Shown: positions 45,123 to 54,562 of the stretch, in pieces | Layout of the letters: each line of letters begins with the position of its first letter | Position numbering within the stretch: the stretch's first letter is position 1 | NCBI RefSeq assembly: GCF_900103875.1 | Contig: NZ_LT629705.1 | Location: 3,915,001 to 3,979,000, forward strand | DNA length: 64,000 nucleotides | Direction of reading: 5' to 3' | Origin: Pseudomonas arsenicoxydans | GTDB lineage: Bacteria; Pseudomonadota; Gammaproteobacteria; Pseudomonadales; Pseudomonadaceae | Made by a program: the position numbers and the translations under genes | Notes under the pieces: model-generated | Seen by the model: the letters and a program-made list of their open reading frames with translations, nothing else | The model's database searches: none | What the model was told of the DNA's origin: nothing

Positions 45123-45418
45123 GGCGCGGCTCCGGGCAAGGCGGCGAGATTCTTATGTTCAGAAAATTATTTTTTACGGCTGCTTCCTGCATAAAAGGAA
45201 TATTGCAGGCTCTGTGCCATGTCGGGACATTGCAGGTTTTTCGGGGTATTGGCGGGGCGGGCAATGTCTGGGAATGTCGCGTTGAAAACAGTCTGTTGGC
45301 TTGCTGTTGCTGGGTGAACACTGCCTGTTTCCGGTCATGAGCTTATGCTGAAATCGAATTTACGAAGGCTGCTTTAAGAGCGTTAGGGTCTATAAAAATA
45401 TCGTCCCTGGAGTCTTCG

Positions 45419-46366
45419 ATGAACCTGTCCCGATTCGTGCGCGGTCTGCTGACCAGCGCCTTGTTTGCCGCGCCATTGAGTTACGCCGCAGAACCCGTCG
45501 TATTGCATGTCGGTGATCAGAACTACTACAACGTCCGCGCCTCGGTGGAAGCGTCGGGTGTGCTGGAAGGCGCGTCCTATACCGTCGACTGGAAACACTT
45601 CCAGGCCGCTGCGCCGCTGGCTGAAGCGCTGAGCACCGGGGCGCTGGATGTGGGTTTTCTCGGTGATTCCGGCTTCCTGTTCCTGGCCGCCAAACAGGCG
45701 CCAGTGAAGTTGATCGGTGTATCGCGGCAGAACCCCGACACCATCGCCTTGCTGGTGCCCAAGGATTCACCGGTCAAAACCATTGCCGACCTCAAGGGTA
45801 AAAAAGTCGCTTACTGGCCTGGCGCCTGGAGCCAGCAACTGACTTTGCGCGCGCTGGAGAAAGCCGATCTGCCGGAGGACTATGTCGACTTCATCAAACT
45901 GATGCCCATCGACGCCGCTGCCGCGTTGCCACAGGGCAGCATCGACGCGTTCCCGGTGTGGGAACCGTACATTTCCCAGCAGATCCTGTTTTCCGGCGCT
46001 CGGCCGATTCTCACGGCGAAAAACCTCATGCCCGGCCTGAGTGCGATTGCGGCGTCGACGCCATCTATCGATAGCAAGCGCGAAGCCATTGCCGACTTCC
46101 TCGTGCGCCTGAAAAAAGCCCGGGCCTGGGTCGACAACCACACCGATGAATATGCTGACCTGTGGGCGAAAAAGGCCAACCTCGACCAGAACGTGTCCCG
46201 CCATTGGTTGCGCCAGGCACACATGACCGTGGGCCCGGTGGATGCGCAGGCCGCCACGGACCTGCAGAGCACCGCGGACTTCCTGTTCAAGGTCAAGGCG
46301 TTGCCAACGGCATTGGCCACCGCGCCGATTATCGACCACTCGTTCCAACAGTCGCTGACGCAGTAA
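45419..46366 (+). CDS. Second sulfonate-type ABC substrate-binding protein
   Basis: 315 residues with a signal peptide (RGLLTSALFAAPLSYAA) and a periplasmic-binding domain of the same superfamily (VGDQNYYNVRASVEASGVLE, GALDVGFLGDSGFLFLAAKQ, GKKVAYWPGAWSQQLTLRA). It is divergent from the importer operon by 296 bp, a region with no recognised operator. It has no permease of its own and probably docks on the SsuBC-like pair, widening its range. Confidence 0.87.
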   Translation: MNLSRFVRGLLTSALFAAPLSYAAEPVVLHVGDQNYYNVRASVEASGVLEGASYTVDWKHFQAAAPLAEALSTGALDVGFLGDSGFLFLAAKQAPVKLIGVSRQNPDTIALLVPKDSPVKTIADLKGKKVAYWPGAWSQQLTLRALEKADLPEDYVDFIKLMPIDAAAALPQGSIDAFPVWEPYISQQILFSGARPILTAKNLMPGLSAIAASTPSIDSKREAIADFLVRLKKARAWVDNHTDEYADLWAKKANLDQNVSRHWLRQAHMTVGPVDAQAATDLQSTADFLFKVKALPTALATAPIIDHSFQQSLTQ

Positions 46367-46512
46367 CCAACGGGGGTGGGCGCTGGAACCAAACACTGTG
46401 TACCCTGATCCAACCTCGGCCTGCAGCAACCTGCGGGACGACAATGGATGAATGGGCGAAGGGTTTTTGCCAATTAACGTGATGACCGTAACGGTCTGGC
46501 CCAAGGCAAAAC

Positions 46513-47412
46513 ATGAAACAGCTGTTCAAGGTTCTCTGCGCACTCACCCTTGCTGTCGGGCTGGTTGGCTGCATCTCTTCACCCATCGAACTGACCCCGC
46601 AGACCGAGCAGCGTTTGCGCGAGCAGGCGCCGATCCGCTTCCTGGTGACGTTCGACGACGGTCCCAGTGCATCGAGTTTCTGGAACCCGAGCATGACCGT
46701 GCTCGACAGCCTCGCCTGGAACCCGGTGCTGCCCGGGATCAAAGCGGTGTTTTTCGTGCAGACCGGCGCACCTCGGGCCGGCGACAGCGACATCGGCCGT
46801 GGGGTCATGCGCCGCGAACAAGCGGAAGGGCATGTGCTGGGCTTCCACACCGCGACCCATTCGCACACCAATCACCGCTCGTTGAGTCCGGAACAGTTGG
46901 AGCAGTCACTGAGCAAAGGCAGTGCCGATATTGCCGCGATCACCGGCGCGCCGCCGACCCTGGTGCGCCCGCCATTCTGGAATTACGACAAACGTGTGTT
47001 CGCGGCCTACCAGCGCCACGGGATGCACGTATTGCTGACCGACCTGAGCGCCAATGACGGCAAGATCTGGGGCTTCAATGCCAGCCCACGGCGCCGGGCG
47101 AACATGTTGCGGCAGTTGTCCGAAGTCCGTGAGCGGATTGCCCGGGGCGAACTGCCGACGGTGGACGGTGTGATTCCGGTGGTGGTGACGTTCCATGACC
47201 TGAATCGTTATACCGCCCGGCATACCCGCGAATACCTGCAAATCCTGCTCGACAGTGCCAATGCCACCGGCGTGCCGTTGGCGCAGAAACCGTTTTATGA
47301 CGACACCGAAGCGCTGCAACGGGCGGCCATGGCGCGCACCATTACCGACAGTTCCCAGGACGTGAAACTACCGGGGATCTGGAACTGGATCTGGGATGGG
47401 GATTCGCACTAA
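46513..47412 (+). CDS. Polysaccharide deacetylase family lipoprotein
   Basis: 299 residues with a lipoprotein signal (LAVGLVGC, lipid Cys20) and the NodB-type catalytic motifs TFDDGP (46-51), HTATHSH and RPPFWNYD. These form the metal triad for removing acetyl groups from a polysaccharide. It should be anchored in an envelope membrane. The target polymer is unknown and no glycan cluster is adjacent. Confidence 0.87.
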   Translation: MKQLFKVLCALTLAVGLVGCISSPIELTPQTEQRLREQAPIRFLVTFDDGPSASSFWNPSMTVLDSLAWNPVLPGIKAVFFVQTGAPRAGDSDIGRGVMRREQAEGHVLGFHTATHSHTNHRSLSPEQLEQSLSKGSADIAAITGAPPTLVRPPFWNYDKRVFAAYQRHGMHVLLTDLSANDGKIWGFNASPRRRANMLRQLSEVRERIARGELPTVDGVIPVVVTFHDLNRYTARHTREYLQILLDSANATGVPLAQKPFYDDTEALQRAAMARTITDSSQDVKLPGIWNWIWDGDSH

Positions 47413-47531
47413 AACTTCGCCAAAACGAGAAGCAGCTAACACATCGTGCGGGTGGTCGCTGGCGCAGGCGCGTGAAAGGGGGTCTATGCTGATCGAGTTG
47501 AATTTGATCATCAGCCACGGAGGCGTTAGTC

Positions 47532-47774
47532 ATGGTGCCCATTTCAGTCCTTTGCAGCATTGTGGAGTCCGGTTTCAAGCCGCTGGCCTGCGAATGCACC
47601 GAGAATTCCAGCGGGTTGCTGCGGATCAAAGTGTACGACCCGGCAACCGGGCGTATCGACTTGCTGATCCCCTGCGTATCGCCGACACGGCTGACCAGCA
47701 TTCGCGCGATCTCTGACTTCGTTGGCGAGTTGCGCGTCGAGATGCGCGCCGGACGCCGGGCCTTCGCCGGCTGA
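47532..47774 (+). CDS. DUF1652 family protein
   Basis: 80 residues matching the Pseudomonas DUF1652 family (CSIVESGFKPLACECTENSS, LLRIKVYDPATGRIDLLI, SIRAISDFVGELRVEM). GGAGG lies upstream of the ATG. Unknown function. Followed by the long inverted repeat. Confidence 0.85.
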   Translation: MVPISVLCSIVESGFKPLACECTENSSGLLRIKVYDPATGRIDLLIPCVSPTRLTSIRAISDFVGELRVEMRAGRRAFAG

Positions 47775-47791
47775 GATGCCAGGCGTAGAGG

Positions 47792-47899
47792 CTGTGTAGG
47801 AGCTGTCGAGTGAAACGAGGCTGCGATCTTTTGATCTTGATCTTGAAAAAACAAAGTCAAAAGATCGCAGCCTCGTTTCACTCGACAGCTCCTACACAG
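47792..47899. repeat. Perfect 43-bp inverted repeat, bidirectional terminator candidate
   Basis: 47792-47834 and 47857-47899 are exact complements around a 22-nt centre that contains GATCTTGATCTTG. The stem holds GATCGCAGCCTCGTTTCACT. After it, ACAGCTCCTAC-like units repeat three times up to about 47927. It lies between the convergent DUF1652 and catR genes. Confidence 0.9.
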
Positions 47900-47934
47900 C
47901 TCCTACACAGCTCCTACATAGCTCCTGCGTGGAT

Positions 47935-48819
47935 CTAGGCTGTTGGCAGCAGTTCATCAATCATCTTCAAACAATGATTCAACCCTGGCGTCACATCGCC
48001 CACGCGCCGGCTGAGGATGATCGGCGAGGTCGCGTTGTCTTCCAGCAACGGGGTGAAGCCAATGTCGTCGCGGTGCAGCAACTGCACCGAGGCTGGCACC
48101 AGCGTGACCCCGATTCCCGCACCGACCAACCCGATCGCCGTTTGCAGCTCGTTGGTCCATTGCGCCACGTGGATGCTCACGCCATAGGATTCGAACAGCG
48201 CAATCACATGATCGGCATAGCTGGGGCGCGGGTTGCCGGGGTACAGCACAAAGGGTTCCTTGGCCAGTTCGCGAAGGCTGATCGGTCCGGCCAGCAGTGG
48301 ATGGCCGGCGGGCAGGGCGGCGACCAGCCGGTCTTCAGTCAACACGGTCTGAATGATCGCCGGATCGTCGATGCGAATCCGCCCGAAACCGATGTCGATG
48401 CGCCCGGCCTTGAGCGCCTGCACCTGTTGCAGGGTGGTCATTTCCGAAAGCCCGAGTTCAAGCTCCAGAGGCTCGCCGCTGCGCAGCCGACGAATCAGTT
48501 CCGGGAGTACGCCGTACAGCGTCGACGGCGCAAAACCGATGCCCAGCCAGGTCTTTTCCCCCAGGCCGATGCGTCGGGTGTTGTCGCATGTCTTGGCCAG
48601 TTGCTCGAGCAGGGCGCTGGAGTGCTCATGGAAGAAACGCCCAGCATCGGTCAGCTTCAGCGGGCGACCACGCTCAAGCAATAACACCCCGAGTTCATCT
48701 TCCAGCTGCTGGATCTGCCGGCTCAGGGGCGGCTGGGCAATGTGCAGCAGTTCGGCTGCGCGGGTGAAGTTGAGGGTTTGAGCCAACACCTGAAAATAGC
48801 GCAGGTGACGCAGTTCCAT
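47935..48819 (-). CDS. catR: CatR, LysR-type activator of catechol degradation
   Basis: 294 residues starting MELRHLRYFQVLAQTLNFTR, with HTH AAELLHIAQPPLSRQIQQLE and a CatR/BenM-type muconate-binding domain. Divergent from catBCA, with the ATACC-N5-GGTAT site at 48846 in between. By family it activates catBCA in the presence of cis,cis-muconate and represses itself. Confidence 0.93.
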   Translation of the reverse strand: MELRHLRYFQVLAQTLNFTRAAELLHIAQPPLSRQIQQLEDELGVLLLERGRPLKLTDAGRFFHEHSSALLEQLAKTCDNTRRIGLGEKTWLGIGFAPSTLYGVLPELIRRLRSGEPLELELGLSEMTTLQQVQALKAGRIDIGFGRIRIDDPAIIQTVLTEDRLVAALPAGHPLLAGPISLRELAKEPFVLYPGNPRPSYADHVIALFESYGVSIHVAQWTNELQTAIGLVGAGIGVTLVPASVQLLHRDDIGFTPLLEDNATSPIILSRRVGDVTPGLNHCLKMIDELLPTA

Positions 48820-48845
48820 GGGGCCTCCAGGCGTTGATCAGTTGA

Positions 48846-48860
48846 ATACCTTTAAGGTAT
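48846..48860. promoter_or_regulatory. CatR binding site
   Basis: ATACCTTTAAGGTAT, a perfect dyad with the LysR T-N11-A pattern. It lies 27 bp from the catR start and 87 bp before catB, the classic position for the CatR recognition site. Confidence 0.85.
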
Positions 48861-48946
48861 CGAGCCAGACCAATTCTATATTGGCCGCCAGCAAAAAGCC
48901 GTATGAGAATCCGTTCCAGAACTTCAAAAACCTGACGGGTATCGAA

Positions 48947-50095
48947 ATGCGTGCTACAGCCATTGAATCGATCGAGACGATCATCGTCGATCTGCCGACC
49001 ATCCGCCCGCACAAACTGGCCATGCACACCATGCAACACCAGACCCTGGTGATCATCCGTGTGCGCTGCGCCGACGGCATTGAAGGGATCGGCGAGTCCA
49101 CCACCATCGGTGGCCTGGCGTACGGCAACGAAAGCCCGGACAGCATCAAGACCAACATCGACACGCACTTCGCGCCGCTGTTGATCGGCGAGGATAGCGC
49201 CAATGTGAATGCCGCCATGTTGCGCCTGGAGCGCAGCATCCGTGGCAATACCTTCGCCAAGTCAGGTATCGAAACCGCGTTGCTCGATGCCCAGGGCAAG
49301 CGCCTCGGCCTGCCGGTCAGCGAGTTGCTTGGCGGTCGCGTTCGTGACGCGCTGCCAGTGGCCTGGACCCTGGCCAGCGGCGACACCGACAAGGACATCG
49401 CCGAAGCGGAAAAAATGCTCGACCTGCGCCGCCACCGCATTTTCAAACTGAAGATCGGGGCCGGCGAAGTCAATCGCGACCTGGCCCACGTCATTGCGAT
49501 CAAGAAAGCCCTGGGCGATCGCGCCAGTGTGCGGGTCGATGTCAATCAGGCTTGGGACGAAGCGGTCGCCTTGCGCGCCTGCCGGATTCTGGGCAGCAAC
49601 GGCATCGACCTGATCGAGCAACCGATCTCGCGCAATAATCGTGCGGGCATGGTGCGCCTGAATGCCATGAGCCCGGCGCCGATCATGGCCGATGAATCCA
49701 TCGAATGCGTGGAAGACGCCTTCAATCTGGCGCGCGACGGTGCTGCGTCGGTGTTTGCCTTGAAGATCGCCAAGAACGGCGGGCCACGCGCCGTGTTGCG
49801 TACGGCCGCCATCGCCGAAGCCGCCGGTATCGGCCTGTACGGCGGCACTATGCTTGAAGGAGGCATCGGCACGCTGGCCTCGGCCCACGCCTTCGTCACC
49901 CTGAATAAACTGGCCTGGGACACTGAGCTGTTCGGCCCGTTGCTGTTGACCGAAGACATACTCAGCGAGCCGCTGGTCTACCGCGATTTCGAGCTGCATG
50001 TGCCGAACACGCCGGGCCTGGGCCTGAGTCTGGATGAAGAACGCCTGGCATTTTTCCGTCGCGACAAGACATCTACTTCCATTCATCAAGCCTGA
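48947..50095 (+). CDS. catB: Muconate cycloisomerase
   Basis: 382 residues from the ATG at 48947; the longer frame runs back across the promoter. An enolase-superfamily protein with the KLKIGAGE catalytic lysine motif, metal ligands in VRVDVNQAWDE and the LIEQPISR region, and the MADESIE segment. It converts cis,cis-muconate to muconolactone. First gene of catBCA. Confidence 0.95.
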   Translation: MRATAIESIETIIVDLPTIRPHKLAMHTMQHQTLVIIRVRCADGIEGIGESTTIGGLAYGNESPDSIKTNIDTHFAPLLIGEDSANVNAAMLRLERSIRGNTFAKSGIETALLDAQGKRLGLPVSELLGGRVRDALPVAWTLASGDTDKDIAEAEKMLDLRRHRIFKLKIGAGEVNRDLAHVIAIKKALGDRASVRVDVNQAWDEAVALRACRILGSNGIDLIEQPISRNNRAGMVRLNAMSPAPIMADESIECVEDAFNLARDGAASVFALKIAKNGGPRAVLRTAAIAEAAGIGLYGGTMLEGGIGTLASAHAFVTLNKLAWDTELFGPLLLTEDILSEPLVYRDFELHVPNTPGLGLSLDEERLAFFRRDKTSTSIHQA

Positions 50096-50105
50096 GGAGA
50101 GCATC

Positions 50106-50396
50106 ATGTTGTTCCACGTCAAAATGACCGTGAATCTGCCGGTCGACATGAATCCGGAAGCGGCTGCCAAGCTGAAGTCCGACGAGAAAGCCCTGGCCCA
50201 GCGCCTGCAGGAGCAAGGCAAATGGCGTCACCTGTGGCGTATCGCCGGGCACTATGCCAATTACAGCGTATTCGACGTCGAGAGTGTCCAGGAGCTGCAC
50301 GACCTACTGATGCAATTACCGCTGTTCCCGTACATGGCGATCGAGGTCGACGCGATGTGCCAGCATCCTTCTTCCATTCGAGAAAATGACCGCTGA
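50106..50396 (+). CDS. catC: Muconolactone delta-isomerase
   Basis: 96 residues (MLFHVKMTVNLPVDMNPEAA), the family's usual size, 10 nt after catB with GAGGAG. It turns muconolactone into beta-ketoadipate enol-lactone. Confidence 0.95.
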   Translation: MLFHVKMTVNLPVDMNPEAAAKLKSDEKALAQRLQEQGKWRHLWRIAGHYANYSVFDVESVQELHDLLMQLPLFPYMAIEVDAMCQHPSSIRENDR

Positions 50397-50447
50397 GCCC
50401 AGCCTGCTTGGTTTGCTACGCCAATAATTACAAGATGAGGATCCCCC

Positions 50448-51377
50448 ATGAACGTGAAGATTTCCCACACTGCCAGTGCCCAGAAGTTCCTCGAAGACGC
50501 CAGCGGCTTGCTCAACGAGGCCGGTAACCCACGGGTCAAAGAACTGGTTTATCGCATCCTGCGTGACTCGGTGAACATCATCGAAGACCTGGCCGTGACC
50601 CCGGAAGAATTCTGGAAAGCGGTCAATTACCTCAACGTGCTGGGCGCGCGTCAGGAAGCCGGATTGCTGGTGGCCGGGCTTGGTCTGGAACATTACCTGG
50701 ACCTGCTGATGGACGCCGAAGACGCACAGGCCGGCAAGGCCGGTGGCACGCCGCGGACCATCGAAGGCCCGCTGTATGTAGCCGGTGCGCCGCTGTCTGA
50801 AGGCGAAGCGCGACTCGATGATGGCGTCGATCCGGGCGTGGTCCTGTTCATGCAGGGCCAAGTGCGCAACACCGCTGGCGAGCCATTGGCCGGCGCGGTG
50901 GTCGATGTCTGGCATGCCAACACGGGCGGCACGTATTCGTACTTCGACACCACTCAGTCCGAGTTCAACCTGCGTCGCCGTATCGTCACCGATGCCGAGG
51001 GCCGTTATCGTTTCCGCAGCATCGTGCCGTCGGGTTATGGCTGCCCGCCGGACGGTCCGACCCAGCAATTGCTCGATCAATTGGGCCGTCATGGCCAGCG
51101 TCCGGCGCACATCCACTTCTTCATCTCTGCGCCGGATCATCGTCACCTGACCACCCAGATCAACCTAGACGGTGATAAGTACCTGCACGACGATTTCGCC
51201 TACGCCACCCGCGACGAGCTGATTGCCCACATCACCTTCAGCGACGACCCGCAGCGTGCAGCGGTGCATGGCGTCAGCGGCCGGTTTGCCGAAATCGACT
51301 TCGATTTCACGCTGCAATCATCCGCCCAGCCGCAAGAGCAACAGCGTCTTGAGCGGGTTCACGCACTCGAGGACTGA
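50448..51377 (+). CDS. catA: Catechol 1,2-dioxygenase
   Basis: 309 residues of the intradiol dioxygenase family. An N-terminal helical dimer domain precedes the iron centre with Tyr163 (GTYSYFD), Tyr197 (SGYGCP), His221 and His223 (RPAHIHFF). It cleaves catechol to cis,cis-muconate. Third gene of catBCA, ended by the hairpin at 51400. Confidence 0.96.
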   Translation: MNVKISHTASAQKFLEDASGLLNEAGNPRVKELVYRILRDSVNIIEDLAVTPEEFWKAVNYLNVLGARQEAGLLVAGLGLEHYLDLLMDAEDAQAGKAGGTPRTIEGPLYVAGAPLSEGEARLDDGVDPGVVLFMQGQVRNTAGEPLAGAVVDVWHANTGGTYSYFDTTQSEFNLRRRIVTDAEGRYRFRSIVPSGYGCPPDGPTQQLLDQLGRHGQRPAHIHFFISAPDHRHLTTQINLDGDKYLHDDFAYATRDELIAHITFSDDPQRAAVHGVSGRFAEIDFDFTLQSSAQPQEQQRLERVHALED

Positions 51378-51399
51378 TCCTTTCGCGCCGCCGAACCGG

Positions 51400-51434
51400 G
51401 CCACGAGATAACGACCGTTTATCTCGTGGCTTTC
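51400..51434 (+). terminator. Terminator after catBCA
   Basis: GCCACGAGATAA (51400-51411) pairs with 51419-51430, followed by TTTCTG. A 12-bp stem with a short T-rich tail. Confidence 0.82.
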
Positions 51435-51498
51435 TGCGTTCCGCACGTGCGACCTAGAATGGCCCGACGCAATCGATAACAACAACGAGAGTAACCCG

Positions 51499-52458
51499 AT
51501 GATGCACGCGCAACTGTTAAGTCAGCGCAGCAGAATTTTCGACCACGCCGACCCGTACGCAGTGTCGGGTTACGTCAATCAGCATGTCGGCAACCATTGC
51601 ATCCTGATGCCCAGGGTCGGCCGGCCCCTGGCCAGCCTGGATCACCGCAAATTCGCCAGCCTCGACCTGTGCCGCATCAGCTACGGCGCCAGCGTTCGGG
51701 TCACTTCGGGTGCGCTCGAAAGCATTTATCACTTGCAAGTGTTGCTGCGCGGCAACTGCCTGTGGCGTGGTCACGGTCAGGAACACTACTTTGCGCCGGG
51801 TGAGTTGCTGCTGATCAATCCCGACGATCCGGTCGACCTGACGTACTCCGACGATTGCGAGAAATTCATCCTCAAAGTGCCCACCCGCCTGTTTGAGGCG
51901 GTGTGCGAGGAGCAACGCTGGCGCTATCCGGGGCAGGGCGTGCGGTTTCTGGAGAACCGTTATCAGCTCGATGAGCTGGAAGGGTTCGTCAGCTTGCTGG
52001 CGATGATTTGCCAGGAAGCCGAAGCCACCGAGCAGATCCCCCGGGTGCAGGAGCATTACGCGCAGATCATCGTCAGCAAGATGCTGAGCCTGATGAAGAC
52101 CAACGTCATGCGCAGCGGTCTCGGCTCGCCGTCGGCCACGTTCGAGGTGATTGCCGATTACATCGCACGCCACCTCAAACAGGACATCGACAGCGAAGAG
52201 CTGGCGCGCCAGGCGCAAATGAGCCTGCGTTCGCTGTACGGATTGTTCGAGCGCAACGCTGGAACCTCGCCGAAAAACTACATTCGGCAGAAGAAACTCG
52301 AGCGCATCCACCTGTGCCTGAGCGACCCGACCTGCAACGTGCGCAACGTCACGGAAGTGGCCATGGATTACGGCTTCCTGCACCTGGGACGGTTCTCCGA
52401 CAGCTACCGCAAACAGTTCGGCGAACTGCCCTCCGACACCCTCAAACGCCGACACTGA
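51499..52458 (+). CDS. benR: BenR, AraC-family activator of benzoate genes
   Basis: 319 residues of the XylS/BenR group. An N-terminal ligand-binding half precedes a C-terminal AraC double HTH (SEELARQAQMSLRSLYGLFE and NVTEVAMDYGFLHLGRFSDSYR). Upstream of benABCD and in the same direction, separated by a REP pair. Two XylS-type sites at 52604 are its expected targets, and benzoate the expected effector. Confidence 0.93.
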   Translation: MMHAQLLSQRSRIFDHADPYAVSGYVNQHVGNHCILMPRVGRPLASLDHRKFASLDLCRISYGASVRVTSGALESIYHLQVLLRGNCLWRGHGQEHYFAPGELLLINPDDPVDLTYSDDCEKFILKVPTRLFEAVCEEQRWRYPGQGVRFLENRYQLDELEGFVSLLAMICQEAEATEQIPRVQEHYAQIIVSKMLSLMKTNVMRSGLGSPSATFEVIADYIARHLKQDIDSEELARQAQMSLRSLYGLFERNAGTSPKNYIRQKKLERIHLCLSDPTCNVRNVTEVAMDYGFLHLGRFSDSYRKQFGELPSDTLKRRH

Positions 52459-52480
52459 CCTCAGGCCCGCCCAACCCCTG

Positions 52481-52590
52481 TTGATCGTTCCCACGCTCCG
52501 CGTGGGAATGCAGCCCGGGACGCTCCGCGTCCCACGAGCGGACGCAGAGCGTCGATTGAGGCATTCCCACGCAGAGCGTGGGAACGATCA
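52481..52590. repeat. REP palindrome pair between benR and benA
   Basis: Two inverted REP units (GATCGTTCCCACGCTCCGCG at the left, the mirrored GTGGGAACGATC at the right) around a further hairpin. It insulates benR from the benABCD promoter. Confidence 0.85.
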
Positions 52591-52603
52591 TGAACACCTC
52601 CAT

Positions 52604-52639
52604 TGCAGTAAACGGATACAGGTCTGCACCTAGCGGATA
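52604..52639 (+). promoter_or_regulatory. Two tandem BenR/XylS-type binding sites before benA
   Basis: TGCAGTAAACGGATA (52604-52618) and TGCACCTAGCGGATA (52625-52639) both fit TGCA-N6-GGATA and are spaced 21 bp, two helical turns, as in XylS-dependent promoters. The benA ATG is 64 bp downstream of the second site. Confidence 0.9.
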
Positions 52640-52702
52640 GTCCGCCCCATCCCTCCGTCCTAGCATGGCGCTGCCTGAATAAAAACAATGGAGGCGGCGG
52701 CC

Positions 52703-54067
52703 ATGTCCCTGCGACCCGAATACCTTCACTCCCTGCTTGAAGATGACAAAGAGCAGGGCATCTATCGCTGCAAGCGCGAGATGTTCACCGACCCGCGTTT
52801 GTTCGATCTGGAGATGGAACACATCTTCGAAGGCAACTGGCTGTACCTGGCGCACGAAAGCCAGATCCCCAACATCAACGATTTCTACACCACGACCATG
52901 GGGCGCCAGTCGATCTTCATCGCCCGCAACAAGGACGGCGTGCTCAACGCATTCATCAACGCCTGCAGCCATCGCGGTGCGACGCTGTGCCGGCACAAGA
53001 CCGGCAACAAAAGCTCCTACACCTGCCCGTTCCACGGTTGGACCTTCAATAACTCCGGCAAGCTGCTCAAGGTCAAAGACCCGGCAGCGGCGGGCTACCC
53101 GGCGAGTTTCAACTGCGAAGGCTCCCACGACCTGACCAAAGTCGCGCGGTTTGAATCCTATCGCGGCTTCCTCTTTGGCAGCCTCAAGGCCGACGTGGTG
53201 CCGCTGGTAGAACACCTGGGCGAGTCGGCCAAGATCATCGACATGATCGTCGATCAGTCCACCGACGGCCTGGAAGTGCTGCGCGGATCTTCCAGCTATA
53301 TCTACGAAGGCAACTGGAAGCTCACCGCTGAAAACGGCGCCGACGGCTATCACGTCAGCTCCGTGCACTGGAACTACGCCGCCACCCAGAACCAGCGCAA
53401 ACAGCGCGAGGCCGGTGACGCCAATCCGACCATGAGTGCGGGCACCTGGGCCAAGCAGGGCGGCGGTTTCTACTCTTTCGACAAGGGCCACATGCTGCTC
53501 TGGACCCGCTGGTCCAACCCCGAGGATCGTCCGCTGTACGAGCGCCGCGACGAGCTGGCCCGGGACTTCGGCAAGGCCCGCGCCGACTGGATGATCGAGA
53601 ACTCGCGCAACCTGTGCCTGTACCCCAACGTGTACTTGATGGATCAGTTCAGCTCGCAGATCCGCATCGCCCGGCCGATCTCGGTCAACCGTACGGAAAT
53701 CACCATCTACTGCATCGCCCCCAAAGGCGAAAGCGACGCCGCGCGATCGAGCCGGATTCGTCAGTACGAGGATTTCTTCAACGTCAGCGGCATGGCCACC
53801 CCGGACGATCTGGAAGAGTTTCGTTCCTGCCAGACCAGTTATCAGGGCAGCGTCACGACGTGGAATGACATGTCCCGTGGCGCCGAGCACTGGGTCGAGG
53901 GCGCCGATGAAGCGGCCAAAGAGATCGACTTGCATCCGCTGCTCAGCGGCGTGCGCACCGAAGATGAAGGCCTGTTCGTGCTGCAACACAAGTATTGGCA
54001 GCAAACCATGCTTAAGGCACTGGCTGCTGAACAGTCCGAATTGATCGCTGTGGAGGCCGTGCAATGA
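52703..54067 (+). CDS. benA: Benzoate 1,2-dioxygenase large subunit
   Basis: 454 residues from the ATG at 52703, with GGAGG 8 nt before it. Rieske ligands Cys88, His90, Cys108 and His111 ([11 protein letters not shown] to CPFHGW) precede the catalytic iron domain ([16 protein letters not shown]). The stop overlaps benB by 4 nt. With BenB and BenC it dihydroxylates benzoate. Confidence 0.96.
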   Translation: MSLRPEYLHSLLEDDKEQGIYRCKREMFTDPRLFDLEMEHIFEGNWLYLAHESQIPNINDFYTTTMGRQSIFIARNKDGVLNAFINACSHRGATLCRHKTGNKSSYTCPFHGWTFNNSGKLLKVKDPAAAGYPASFNCEGSHDLTKVARFESYRGFLFGSLKADVVPLVEHLGESAKIIDMIVDQSTDGLEVLRGSSSYIYEGNWKLTAENGADGYHVSSVHWNYAATQNQRKQREAGDANPTMSAGTWAKQGGGFYSFDKGHMLLWTRWSNPEDRPLYERRDELARDFGKARADWMIENSRNLCLYPNVYLMDQFSSQIRIARPISVNRTEITIYCIAPKGESDAARSSRIRQYEDFFNVSGMATPDDLEEFRSCQTSYQGSVTTWNDMSRGAEHWVEGADEAAKEIDLHPLLSGVRTEDEGLFVLQHKYWQQTMLKALAAEQSELIAVEAVQ

Positions 54068-54552
54068 CCATCACCTATGACGCCGTGCGCGATTTTCTCT
54101 ACCGCGAAGCACGCTACCTCGACGACAAGCAGTGGGACGACTGGCTGGAAATGTACGCCGCCGATGCCTCGTTCTGGATGCCGTCCTGGGACGACAACGA
54201 CGAATTGACCGAAGACCCGCAGGGCGAGATTTCGCTGATCTGGTACGGCAATCGCACCGGCCTGGAAGACCGCATCTTCCGCATCAAGACCGAGCGCTCC
54301 AGCGCGAGCATTCCGGACACCCGGACCTCGCACAACCTGAGCAACATCGAGCTGCTCGAACAGGCCGACGGACTGTGCAAGGTGCGCTTCAACTGGCACA
54401 CCCTGAGCTTTCGCTACAAGACCGTCGACAGCTATTTCGGCAGCAGTTTCTACACCCTCGATGTGCGCGGTGAAAACCCGCTGATCAAGGCCAAGAAAGT
54501 GATCCTGAAGAACGATTACGTTCGTCAGGTCATCGATGTCTACCACCTGTGA
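54064..54552 (+). CDS. benB: Benzoate 1,2-dioxygenase small subunit
   Basis: 162 residues of the ring-hydroxylating dioxygenase beta family ([39 protein letters not shown]). Structural partner of BenA; overlaps benA by ATGA. Confidence 0.95.
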   Translation: MTITYDAVRDFLYREARYLDDKQWDDWLEMYAADASFWMPSWDDNDELTEDPQGEISLIWYGNRTGLEDRIFRIKTERSSASIPDTRTSHNLSNIELLEQADGLCKVRFNWHTLSFRYKTVDSYFGSSFYTLDVRGENPLIKAKKVILKNDYVRQVIDVYHL

Positions 54553-54562
54553 GGCGACCGTC

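Noticed and set aside
47885..47927. Tandem ACAGCTCCTAC units as a CRISPR array
   Set aside because: Units are directly adjacent with no spacers and derive from the end of the neighbouring inverted repeat.
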